Below are positions 36,154 through 43,941 of a DNA stretch of 64,000 bases, piece by piece (the first letter of the stretch is position 1; the number at the start of each line of letters is the position of its first letter). The stretch spans positions 1-64,000 of the forward strand of contig JANXUD010000058.1 in the NCBI GenBank assembly GCA_025352045.1, in the 5' to 3' direction. The stretch comes from Gammaproteobacteria bacterium (GTDB lineage Bacteria > Pseudomonadota > Gammaproteobacteria > Xanthomonadales > Xanthomonadaceae). Both the position numbers and the translations under genes were made by a program. Under the pieces are notes generated by a model that had not been told where the DNA came from, searched no databases, and saw nothing but the letters and a program-made list of their open reading frames with translations.

Positions 36154-37524
36154 TCAGGCGCTCATGGCCCGCTGCAGGGCGATGCTGGCCGCGTAGCCGA
36201 GGCCGATCGCCCAGCTCCAGCGCAGGTGGCCGAAGAATGTGTATTGTCCCCGGGAAACGCCCATCAGCGCCACGCCTGCGGCTGAACCGACCGACAGCAG
36301 GCTGCCGCCGACGCCGCAGGCCAAGGTGATCAGCAGCCACTGGCCGTGGTCCATGGCCGGGTTCATCCTGAGCACGGCGTACATGATCGGGATGTTGTCC
36401 ACGATCGCCGAGAGCAGGCCCATGGCCACGTTGGCACCCGTGTTCCCCCAGGCTCCGTAGAGGCCGGTCGATGCCAGTTGCATCCAGCCCAGGGTGGCCA
36501 GGCCGCCGACGCAGGCCAGCACTCCGTAGAAGAACAGCAGCGTGTCCCACTCGGCGCGGGCGATGACGCGGAAGATGTTGTACGGCTCGTCCTTGCCGTC
36601 CGCGCGCTCGTGGCGGGCGATGAACCAGCCCTGCAGCTTGAGCATCGCCAGTCCGATCAGCATCCCGAACACCGGTGGCATGTGCAGCCATTGCCGGGCG
36701 GACACCGTGATCGCAATGGTCAGCGCGAACAGCGCGCAGGCGAACCAGCCGCCGTATTTCACGTCGGCCTCGTCGGCACGCGGCGGCGGCGCGCCCTTGG
36801 GCAGCGCCATGCCCATCAGCAGGGCAGGGACCAGCCAGTTCACCAGGGAAGGCAGGAACAGCGAGAAGAACTCGAAGAACTCCACCCGCTTGGCCTGCCA
36901 GACCATCAGCGTGGTGATGTCGCCGAAGGCGCACCAGGCGCCGCCAGCGTTCGCGGCCACGACCAGGTTGATGAAGGCCAGCGTGGTGAAGCGCGCATTG
37001 CCCGCCGACACCGCCAGGATCACGCCCGACATCACCAGGGCCGTGGTCAGGTTGTCCAGCGCGGCGGACAGGAAGAAGGCGATCACGCCGGTCAGCCAGA
37101 ACAAGGCGCGATAGCCGAGCCGCCGGCTGGCCAGTTGCGCGCGCAGCGCCTCGAAGACATTGCGCTCGGCCATGGCGCCGACGAAGCTCATCGCCACGAC
37201 CAGGAAGAAGAACAGCTCGGCGAATTCGAGGAAGACGTGCTCGAACGCCTCCGGCGCCCGCATTGGATCGCCGTCGCCGAAGGCGGAATGGCCGGCGACC
37301 AGCAGCCAGATGATGGCGGCCGCCGCCATGACCGGCTTGGACTTGGCCAGGCGAAGGCGTTCTTCCGCCATCACCAGCGCATACGCGAGCACGAAGACCA
37401 GTAGGGCGAGCAGGCCGACCGGCTGCAGCGCCAACGAGGCGCGCGCGGGCGCGGCAGTGGCAGCGGCCAGCGCCGGTCCGGCCGGCAGCAGGCCCAGCAG
37501 CAGGGCCGGCAGGGTTCGACGCAC
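36154..37524 (-). CDS. nhaD: NhaD-type Na+/H+ antiporter
   Basis: An antiporter of the NhaD/ion transporter superfamily with 456 aa from the chosen GTG. The frame is open upstream to 37692, but only the GTG at 37524 has a ribosome binding site (GGAG, 7 nt) and gives a signal-like start VRRTLPALLLGLLPAGPALA. Seen: about 12 membrane segments, FLSAALDNLTTALVMSGVILAVSAGN (about 160-185), VVAANAGGAWCAFGDITTLMVWQA and ALRMNPA-type VDNIPIMYAVLRMNPAMDHGQW near the end. The signal-like N-terminus is usual for NhaD. It acts in Na+ and pH homeostasis. Divergent from the DUF47-pit operon. Confidence 0.92.
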   Translation of the reverse strand: MRRTLPALLLGLLPAGPALAAATAAPARASLALQPVGLLALLVFVLAYALVMAEERLRLAKSKPVMAAAAIIWLLVAGHSAFGDGDPMRAPEAFEHVFLEFAELFFFLVVAMSFVGAMAERNVFEALRAQLASRRLGYRALFWLTGVIAFFLSAALDNLTTALVMSGVILAVSAGNARFTTLAFINLVVAANAGGAWCAFGDITTLMVWQAKRVEFFEFFSLFLPSLVNWLVPALLMGMALPKGAPPPRADEADVKYGGWFACALFALTIAITVSARQWLHMPPVFGMLIGLAMLKLQGWFIARHERADGKDEPYNIFRVIARAEWDTLLFFYGVLACVGGLATLGWMQLASTGLYGAWGNTGANVAMGLLSAIVDNIPIMYAVLRMNPAMDHGQWLLITLACGVGGSLLSVGSAAGVALMGVSRGQYTFFGHLRWSWAIGLGYAASIALQRAMSA

Positions 37525-37619
37525 GCGTGCGCTCCGCGGGGATGGCCTGGGCCCAGCATACAGGTCGCGCGAACGGCCCGGCGGCGCGGACCCCTGCCAC
37601 TGCCGGCCGGGGCGCTGCG

Positions 37620-37625
37620 TATAAT
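37620..37625 (+). promoter_or_regulatory. -10 box of the DUF47-pit operon
   Basis: A perfect TATAAT 29 nt before the ATG, unusual in such GC-rich sequence. CTGCCA at 37594-37599 is a weak -35 candidate with a long 20-nt spacer. Confidence 0.5.
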
Positions 37626-37654
37626 GCCCGCGACCCAACGACAGGACCGCGCCC

Positions 37655-38284
37655 ATGTTTTCCCTGCAGACCATCTTCGGCAAGGGCGACAAGTTCTATG
37701 GCCTGCTCGAGGCGAGCGCCGCGGCTGCGCGGGAAAGCACCCGGGCGTTGGTTGAATTGATCGCCGCGCCGCCCGCGCAGCGCTCGCTCGACAAGTTCAA
37801 GCTGGCCCGCCAGCGCGAGAAGAACCTGGCCGCGCAGATCAGCCAGGAACTGGTCAATACCTTCGTCACCGCGCTCGAGCGCGAGGACATCGACGCGCTG
37901 TCCAGCGCGCTCTACAAGATTCCCAAGATCGTCGAGAAATTCGCCGAGCGCTATACGTTGGCCGCGCCGCGCCTGGGCGAGGTGGACTTCGCCTCGCGCG
38001 CCGCCATGCTCGAGCGCGCCTGCGAGGTGATCGAGCAGATGATCGGCCTGCTGCGCAAGGGCATGAACATCGACACTTCGAAGGAATTGAACGACAAGAT
38101 GCAGGCCATCGAAGCCGAGGCCGACCGCCTGATCCTCGAGCTCTACCGCGAGACCTACGCGCGCGAGACCGATCCGATGCGCTACCTGATCCTCAAGGAC
38201 CTGTTCGAGCTGCTCGAGAAGGCCATCGACCGCTGCCGCGACGCCGGCAACGTGGTGCACCAGGTCGTCCTGAAGAACAGCTGA
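37655..38284 (+). CDS. DUF47/PhoU-like Pit accessory protein
   Basis: An all-helical cytosolic protein of 209 aa with the DUF47 opening MFSLQTIFGKGDKFYGLLEASAAAARE and the PhoU-like second half (IEAEADRLILELYRETYARETDPMRYLILKDLFELLEKAIDRCRDAGNVV). It is found next to Pit phosphate transporters in many bacteria, and in Sinorhizobium it is needed for Pit function. Here it precedes the Pit gene by 10 nt, so it probably regulates that transporter. Confidence 0.95.
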   Translation: MFSLQTIFGKGDKFYGLLEASAAAARESTRALVELIAAPPAQRSLDKFKLARQREKNLAAQISQELVNTFVTALEREDIDALSSALYKIPKIVEKFAERYTLAAPRLGEVDFASRAAMLERACEVIEQMIGLLRKGMNIDTSKELNDKMQAIEAEADRLILELYRETYARETDPMRYLILKDLFELLEKAIDRCRDAGNVVHQVVLKNS

Positions 38285-38294
38285 GGGCCGCCCG

Positions 38295-39419
38295 GTGCTG
38301 ACCCTCCTGCTGCTGGTCGTGGTGACTGCCCTCGTCTTCGAGTTCATCAACGGCTTCCACGACACCGCCAACTCGATCGCCACCGTGGTGGCGACCAAGG
38401 TGCTGACGCCGATGCAGGCGGTGGCGCTGGCCGCGACCATGAACCTGGTCGGCGCGTTCTCCGGTACCGCGGTCGCCAAGACCATCTCGTCGGGACTGGT
38501 CAACACCGACGTGGTCAACGTCACCTCCCAGGTGCTGATCTGCGCCCTGGTGGGCGGCATCGTCTGGAACCTGTTCACCTGGTGGCGCGGCCTGCCATCC
38601 TCGTCCAGCCACGCCCTGATCGGCGGCCTGTGCGGGGCGGCGATGGCGGCCTCCGACGGCAACTGGTCTGCGCTGATCTGGTCCAAGCCCGGCGAGACGA
38701 TCGGCAAGAACGGCGGCATCCTGTGGAAGGTCGTGGTGCCGATGATCAGTTCGCCGATCGCCGGATTCGTGCTCGGCATGCTTATCATGGGCCTGCTGAT
38801 GGCCCTGATCAGCAGCATGAACAGCGCCGGCGGCACCATGGCGCGGATCTCCCGGCCACGCTGGGTCAATGCCTTCTTCGGCAAGGCGCAGATCGTCAGC
38901 GCCGGCTACATGGGCTTTGCCCACGGCACCAACGACGCGCAGAAGACGATGGGCGTGATCGCGCTGGCGATCTACGGAGCCCAGGCCCAGGGCACGCTCG
39001 ACCACCTTCCGGCCTGGCTGGCATTCATGCATCCGGACGGCGGCAAGGATGCGATCGACACCTGGATCGTGCTCAGCTGCGCCCTGGTGATGGCTGCCGG
39101 AACGGCGAGCGGCGGCTGGCGGATCATCAAGACGCTTGGCCACAAGATGGTCAAGTTGCACCCGATCAACGGCTTCGCCGCGGAGACCGCCTCTGCGACG
39201 ATCCTGGTGCTCGCGGCGAAACTGGGCATGCCGGTGTCCACCACGCACAGCATCTCCACCGCGATCATGGGCGTGGGCTTCGCGAAGAATCCCAACGCGC
39301 TCAAGTGGACCGTGATCGAGCGCATCGTCTGGGCCTGGCTGCTGACCATCCCCGCCGCCGGCGGCATCGCCTGGGTGCTGGTGACCCTGCTGAAGTCCTA
39401 CGGCCTCGCCGGCCTCTAG
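38295..39419 (+). CDS. pit: Inorganic phosphate transporter, Pit family
   Basis: Low-affinity phosphate (metal-phosphate):H+ symporter. The protein has 374 aa and about 9-10 membrane segments. Both inverted PD001131-like repeats are visible: EFINGFHDTANSIATVVATKVL (about 15-36; GFHDTANS signature) and MGFAHGTNDAQKTMGVIALAIY (about 205-226; GANDAQ-type), each followed by a hydrophobic block (SSSSHALIGGLCGAAM; PVSTTHSISTAIMGVG). The GTG start overlaps no gene and lies 10 nt after the DUF47 stop. A hairpin follows the stop codon. Confidence 0.96.
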   Translation: MLTLLLLVVVTALVFEFINGFHDTANSIATVVATKVLTPMQAVALAATMNLVGAFSGTAVAKTISSGLVNTDVVNVTSQVLICALVGGIVWNLFTWWRGLPSSSSHALIGGLCGAAMAASDGNWSALIWSKPGETIGKNGGILWKVVVPMISSPIAGFVLGMLIMGLLMALISSMNSAGGTMARISRPRWVNAFFGKAQIVSAGYMGFAHGTNDAQKTMGVIALAIYGAQAQGTLDHLPAWLAFMHPDGGKDAIDTWIVLSCALVMAAGTASGGWRIIKTLGHKMVKLHPINGFAAETASATILVLAAKLGMPVSTTHSISTAIMGVGFAKNPNALKWTVIERIVWAWLLTIPAAGGIAWVLVTLLKSYGLAGL

Positions 39420-39427
39420 GGTTGCCA

Positions 39428-39448
39428 GCTGTAGCCTGCCGCTACAGC
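39428..39448. terminator. Hairpin between convergent pit and YbjN-like genes
   Basis: GCTGTAGC / GCTACAGC, an 8-bp stem with a CTGCC loop, overlaps the stop codon of the minus-strand gene. It has no T-run on either side, so intrinsic termination is uncertain. Confidence 0.3.
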
Positions 39449-39849
39449 AAATCGCCGCCGGCGCTGAGGTTGCGCTCCAGGTGGTCGCCGGTGCCGCCGA
39501 TCTCCAGGATCAGGCGGTCCACTTCGCCGGGGGTGAGCGATTCGTACGGGCGGTTCTCGCACAACTGAAGGTAGGGCACGCCGTCGAGCTCGCCCGCGGC
39601 CATGTAGCCGACCCGGCTCTGCCAGTTGAAGGCGAGCATCTTCCTCGCATCCAGGCCGGTCATCGGCGCGACCACGGTGCTGACGCGCAGGTACTTGAGG
39701 CCGTCGTCGTCCTCGATCTCGGCCAGGAAGATGCTCTGGTGGCGCCGGCCCTGGTCGAGCGAGAGTTCCACGCAGACCATGTATGGCTCGCGCGCGGTGA
39801 TCTTGTGCTCGCTGTTGATGGCGCTGCGGATCTGTTCGAAGTTCTGCAT
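39442..39849 (-). CDS. YbjN-like/type III chaperone-fold protein
   Basis: A 135-aa cytosolic protein. The sequence FAEQIRSAINSEHKITAREPYMV region and QSIFLAEIEDDDGLKYLRVSTVVAPMTGL (about 39-67) followed by GYMAAGELDGVPYLQLCENRPYESLTPGEVDRLILEI resembles the alpha/beta fold of YbjN and CesT-like secretion chaperones, to which I would assign it at low certainty. There are no type III secretion genes in the window. A strong ribosome binding site (GGAAGG) lies upstream. It is divergent from the alkyltransferase-like gene. Confidence 0.6.
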   Translation of the reverse strand: MQNFEQIRSAINSEHKITAREPYMVCVELSLDQGRRHQSIFLAEIEDDDGLKYLRVSTVVAPMTGLDARKMLAFNWQSRVGYMAAGELDGVPYLQLCENRPYESLTPGEVDRLILEIGGTGDHLERNLSAGGDLL

Positions 39850-39872
39850 GGGAATCCTTCCTCTACGTGGCG

Positions 39873-39878
39873 TATCCT
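39873..39878 (+). promoter_or_regulatory. -10-like TATCCT, possible leaderless start of the ATL gene
   Basis: TATCCT lies 8 nt before the ATG at 39887; there is no ribosome binding site between. Weaker than the other leaderless candidates because of the CC in the hexamer. Confidence 0.3.
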
Positions 39879-39886
39879 AAACCGGC

Positions 39887-40231
39887 ATGCCCGGAAAGTC
39901 TGCCGCCGACCGCATCATGGACGCCATCCGCGCGGTGCCGCCGGGGCAGGTCGCCGGGTATGGCGAGATCGCGCGCCGCGCCGGCTTGCCTGGCCGCGCC
40001 CGCCTGGTCGCCAGGCTGGTGGCGGGCAACGATGACCCGGCGCTGCCCTGGCATCGCGTGATGCGCTCGGACGGGCGCATTGCATTCCCGCCGGACCACC
40101 CGCATTACGCAGAGCAGTCGCAGCGGCTGCTTGCGGAAGGCGTGGACGTGAAGGCTGGCCGCGTGCGCGGGCAGCGCGCGGCGGCGACACTCGATGAACT
40201 GCTCTGGGCACCCAAAGGACGACGCGCTTGA
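39887..40231 (+). CDS. Alkyltransferase-like protein (ATL), MGMT family
   Basis: A 114-aa protein of the O6-alkylguanine-DNA alkyltransferase fold. The usual nucleophile site PCHRV is here LPWHRVMRSDGRI (about residues 49-61), so Trp takes the place of the reactive Cys, as in E. coli YbaZ and other ATLs. These bind O6-alkylguanine in DNA without repairing it and hand the lesion to nucleotide excision repair. The helix-turn-helix part is VAGYGEIARRAGLPGRARLVARLV (about 22-45). The rhomboid gene starts inside its stop codon (TTGA overlap), so the two are co-translated. Confidence 0.93.
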   Translation: MPGKSAADRIMDAIRAVPPGQVAGYGEIARRAGLPGRARLVARLVAGNDDPALPWHRVMRSDGRIAFPPDHPHYAEQSQRLLAEGVDVKAGRVRGQRAAATLDELLWAPKGRRA

Positions 40232-40890
40232 ACCCGATTCCGCCGGTCACCAAATACCTGTTGTGGGCGCTCGTGATCGCCTTCGGCCTGCAATCCATGC
40301 AGGAGGAGGCGGCACTGCGCTACTTCGCGCTGTGGCCACTGGGCGACTTCCCCGATGGCGCAGGCGGATCACTCGGCTTCCAGCCCTGGCAGTTGCTGAC
40401 CTACGCCCTGTTGCATGGCAATTTCATGCACCTGTTCCTCAACGGCATCGGACTGTTCCAGTTCGGACCGCGCATCGAGTACGCGCTCGGGCAGAAGCGC
40501 TTCCTGATCTTCGTGCTGGTCTGCACGATCGGCGCGGGCCTGTGCCAGCTCGTCGTTACGACGCTGATGACCCGGTCCGGCGCCCAAGCCTATCCGACCC
40601 TGGGGGCATCGGGCTTCATCTACGGCATCCTGCTGGCCTATGGCGCGCTGTTCCCGAAGGACCGCATCATGCTGATGCTGCCGCCGGTGGAGATGTCGGC
40701 GCGCACCATGGTGATCGCCTTCGGCGCGCTCGAGTTGTTCACCGGAATCACGGGGACCATGGGCGGCGTGGCCCACTTCGCGCATCTGGGCGGCATGCTG
40801 TTTGGCTGGGTGTTGCTGCGCTACTGGCGCGGGCAGCCGCCGTTCACCAAGCGCAAGCCGCCGCCGCCGAGGCTGCGCAGCGTCAACTGA
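40228..40890 (+). CDS. Rhomboid family intramembrane serine protease
   Basis: A 220-aa membrane protease with six membrane segments. Catalytic Ser in LGASGFIYGILLAYG (about residue 131) and His in VAHFAHLGGMLFGW (about 182-185) are present; LLHGNFMHLFLNGIGLFQFG (about 68-87) is the conserved loop with His and Asn. A basic, Pro-rich tail (FTKRKPPPPRLR) is cytosolic. The start is TTG at 40228 with AAAGGA 8 nt upstream, overlapping the ATL stop. It cleaves within or near membrane segments of unknown substrates. Confidence 0.95.
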   Translation: MNPIPPVTKYLLWALVIAFGLQSMQEEAALRYFALWPLGDFPDGAGGSLGFQPWQLLTYALLHGNFMHLFLNGIGLFQFGPRIEYALGQKRFLIFVLVCTIGAGLCQLVVTTLMTRSGAQAYPTLGASGFIYGILLAYGALFPKDRIMLMLPPVEMSARTMVIAFGALELFTGITGTMGGVAHFAHLGGMLFGWVLLRYWRGQPPFTKRKPPPPRLRSVN

Positions 40891-40932
40891 GCGTCTGCGC
40901 AGGGAGGCGCGCCGCCCGGGTGGCGGCTGGGC

Positions 40933-43792
40933 TCAGCGACGCAGCGACAGGAAGTCGGCGCTCGTGACCAGGCGCAGCGAATCCAGCCGCGGCCGGGCCA
41001 GGGGCAGCAGCGTGCGCAGCGCCTCGCGCTCGTCGCGCAGCAGCGCGATTTCCTCGGGGCGGACCGAAGGATTCACCTGCGCCAGCGCTTCGATGCGCAG
41101 CACCTCGGCGCCGAGCAGCGCCTCCGCGGCGGCCAGGGCCTCGGCCGCCAGGCGCGCGCACTGCTCCATGCCCTCGGCATGCGCGCGCTCCAGCATCGGC
41201 GGCACCAGCGCCGCCAGCACCTTGCGCATCGGGGAGATGTCGTACTGGCGGTCGCCCGCGCGCACTGCGGCGCGTTCGTTGGGCGCAAAGCCCGGCCGCA
41301 CCTGCAACCGCGTGTCCACGGCCACCGTCACCGGCAGCGGCGGCAGGAAGCGCTCGACGTTCAGGGCTGCCGGCGCGATGCATTCGAGCACGTAGACCGC
41401 CTCCAGGATCGCGCTGCGCGGTGGCAGGCTGTCGTCCACGAGGTAGGCGGCATTGCCGGTCTCGCCCGAGGCCAGCATTTCCTGCGCCGACAACAGCATC
41501 GGATGGTCGGCGCGCAGGTAGAGCAGGTCGTCGCGGGCCAGCGCGGTGGCACGATCGAAGGTGGCGGTGCGCGGGCCGCCCTTGAGTTCCTCGAAGCCTT
41601 CCACCGTCAGGTATTCCGGATCGAGCAGCCACAGTTGCGGGCCCAGCGGCTCGCCATGGATGCCGAAGGCCTCGAGCAGGCGCAGCGGATAGTCCTCGTG
41701 CGCCTGGTCGGCGTCATCGGCGGCCAGCCCGGCCTGCAGCGCTTCGCCGCCGCCGCGGCGACTGCCCAGTTCCAGCAGGCGGTCGCGGCCGCGGGCGATG
41801 GTGTCGGCGAGTTCGTCCACCGCGGCGGCGCTGCGCGCGATCATGTCCGACAGTTGCGGCTCGCGTTCTTCGCCATCCATGGCGGCGAGCTGCAGCAATT
41901 CCGCCCCGAAGCGGCGCAGCAGCTCGCGGCCGTCCGGCACCACCTGGTCGAAGGCGCGCAGGCCCTCGTGCATCCAGCGCAGCAGCACTTCCTGCGGACT
42001 GCCGGCCACCGCCGACAGGTGCAGGTGCACGTCGCCGCGCTGGCCGATGCGGTCGAGCCGGCCGATCCGTTGCTCCAGCATGTCCGGGTGGAACGGCAGG
42101 TCCCAGAACACCAGGTGCTGGGCGAACTGGAAGTTGCGGCCCTCGGCGCCGATCTCCGAGGCGATCAGCAGGCGTGCGCCCTCCGGATCGGCGAAGTAGG
42201 CCGCATTGCGATCGCGCTGCAGCAGGTTCATGTCCTCGTGGAAACGCGCCACGGCGATGCCGCTGCGCAGGCGCAGGGCCTCTTCCAGCGCCTGCACCTT
42301 GGCGCGGCTGCGGCACAGCACGAGTGCCTTTGCTGGCGCGATGGACTCAAGTGTCGCCAGCAGCCAGTCGATGCGCGGGTCGTGCTTGTAGTCGTGCTCG
42401 GGCTCGTCGCGCAGGTCGCCCAGGTCGTGATCGAATTCGGCGCGCAGCAGGCCGTGCAGGCGCGGTTCCTCGCCGCCGGCCAGGGTCTGCAGGTGCGCGA
42501 CGCGGCGCGGGAAGCCACCGACCGCGGCGCGGCGGTTGCGGACCATGACGCGGCCGGTGCCATGGCGATCCACCAGGTCGGCGAGCAGTGCATCGCGTGC
42601 TTGGCCATCGCCGCCGGCGATCGCTGCAAGGCGCGCGGCCAGCTGGTCACCTTCCTCCGGGAATAGCGGCGCGAGTGTCTCCATGTCGCCCTGGGTCAGC
42701 GCTTCGCTCGCCAGCAGGCGCTCGGCCAGCGCCGACAGTTGCAGGTAGCGCGATTGCTCTGCGATGAAGGCCGGCAGGTCGCTGTAGCGGGAGGGATCGA
42801 GCAGGCGCAGGCGGGCGAAGTGGCCGCCCAGGCCGAGTTGCTCCGGCGTCGCCGTCAGAAGCAGCAGGGCCGGCGTCGTCGCCGCGAGCGATTCGACCAG
42901 CGTATAGCCCTCGCTCTGCGACTCGGGGCTCCAGACCAGGTGGTGCGCTTCGTCCACCAGCAGCAAGTCCCAGCCGGCGTCCAGCGCCTGCGCCGCGCGC
43001 TTTTCGTGGCTGGCCAGCCAGTCCACCGAGGCGACCACCAGTTGCTCGTCCTCGAAGGGATTGCGCGCGACCGCGGCGCCGTCGTCGTCGTTGAGCTCGA
43101 GCGACTCGCAGCGTTCCTCGTCGTAGATCGCGAACACCAGGTTGAACCGGCGCAGCAGTTCCACGAACCACTGGTTGACCAGGCTCTCCGGCACCAGGAT
43201 CAACACCCGGCGCGCGCGCCCGCTGGCGATCAGCTGCGCGGTCACCAGGCAGGCCTCGATGGTCTTGCCCAGGCCTACTTCGTCGGCCAGCAGCAGGCGC
43301 GGCACGCGGCGCTCGGCGGCGATCGCCGCCACCCGCAACTGGTGCGGGATCAGGTCGATGCGCGCACCCATGGCGCCCCAGCCCGGATGGGCGCGCGCGC
43401 GCGCGGCGTTCGAGCATTTCGCGCCGCAGTTCGAATCGATCGTTGCGATCCAGCCGGCCCGCGAGCAGGCGCGCATCGGCCTGCGAGACCGGTTGTTCGG
43501 CATCGAGTTCGCCCTCGGCGAAGACCTGGCCGCCGCCGCAGGTGTAGCGGATCAGGCCCTCGTCCACGTCCGATTGCTCGACCAGGCGCGGGACGCCATC
43601 CACCTGCACCCGGTCGCCGGGCCGGAACGCGGCGCGCAGCAGCGGCGCGCTGCCGATCGCGTAATTCCGAAGCATGCCGGACCCGGTGAAGACGATCTGC
43701 ACCTGGCGTCCGGCCAGCCGCAGTACCGTCCCCAACCCCAGCTCGGGTTCGGCGCTGCTGAACCAGCGTTGCCCTGGTCGAAATTCGAGCAT
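40933..43792 (-). CDS. rapA: RNA polymerase-associated protein RapA (HepA), frameshifted
   Basis: An SWI2/SNF2-type ATPase that recycles RNA polymerase. The N-terminal part runs from the ATG at 43792 (MLEFRPGQRWFSSAEPELGLG; AAGGA upstream) to ELRREMLERRAR at about 43395. The reading frame then shifts by +1/-2 inside a (GC)7 run, and the rest (LIPHQLRVAAIAAERRVPRLLLADEVGLGKTIEACLV..., DEAHHLVWSPES, LLLLTATPEQLGLGG, ASEIGAEGRNFQFAQ, RIGRLDRIGQ) continues in another frame to 40933. With one more GC unit the protein would have 953 aa, against 968 in E. coli. Both halves look intact otherwise. Without correction, the product from the native start ends after 381 aa; an internal ATG at 43371 would give 812 aa lacking the N-terminal Tudor-like part. 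Sequencing error, slippage or programmed shift cannot be told apart here. Confidence 0.9.
43391..43404. repeat. (GC)7 run at the rapA frame break
   Basis: Seven GC dinucleotides lie exactly where the reading frame of rapA breaks. Such runs are prone to slippage and to base-calling errors. Confidence 0.85.
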
Positions 43793-43887
43793 TGATCGTC
43801 CTTGCAAGGGGACGAGGATTCTACCGCCCCGGCCCGGGTGGCGGCCGCGCGGTGGCGGTGATAACCGCAAGGTTCAGCTGGCGTTGG

Positions 43888-43917
43888 AAAAAAGAACGGC
43901 CCGCGCGAGCGGGCCGT
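43888..43917 (-). terminator. Intrinsic terminator of the M13 peptidase gene
   Basis: On the minus strand a 9-bp GC-rich stem (ACGGCCCGC / GCGGGCCGT, loop TCGC) is followed by TCTTTTTTCC. It lies about 25 nt after the stop codon. Confidence 0.85.
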
Positions 43918-43941
43918 CCGGGTCTTGCATGTGGCTGTCGC

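Noticed and set aside
37525-37692. Longer N-terminus for NhaD
   Set aside because: The additional 56 residues are Arg/Gly/Pro-rich and antisense to the next gene's promoter and start; the GTG at 37524 has a ribosome binding site and opens a signal-like sequence.
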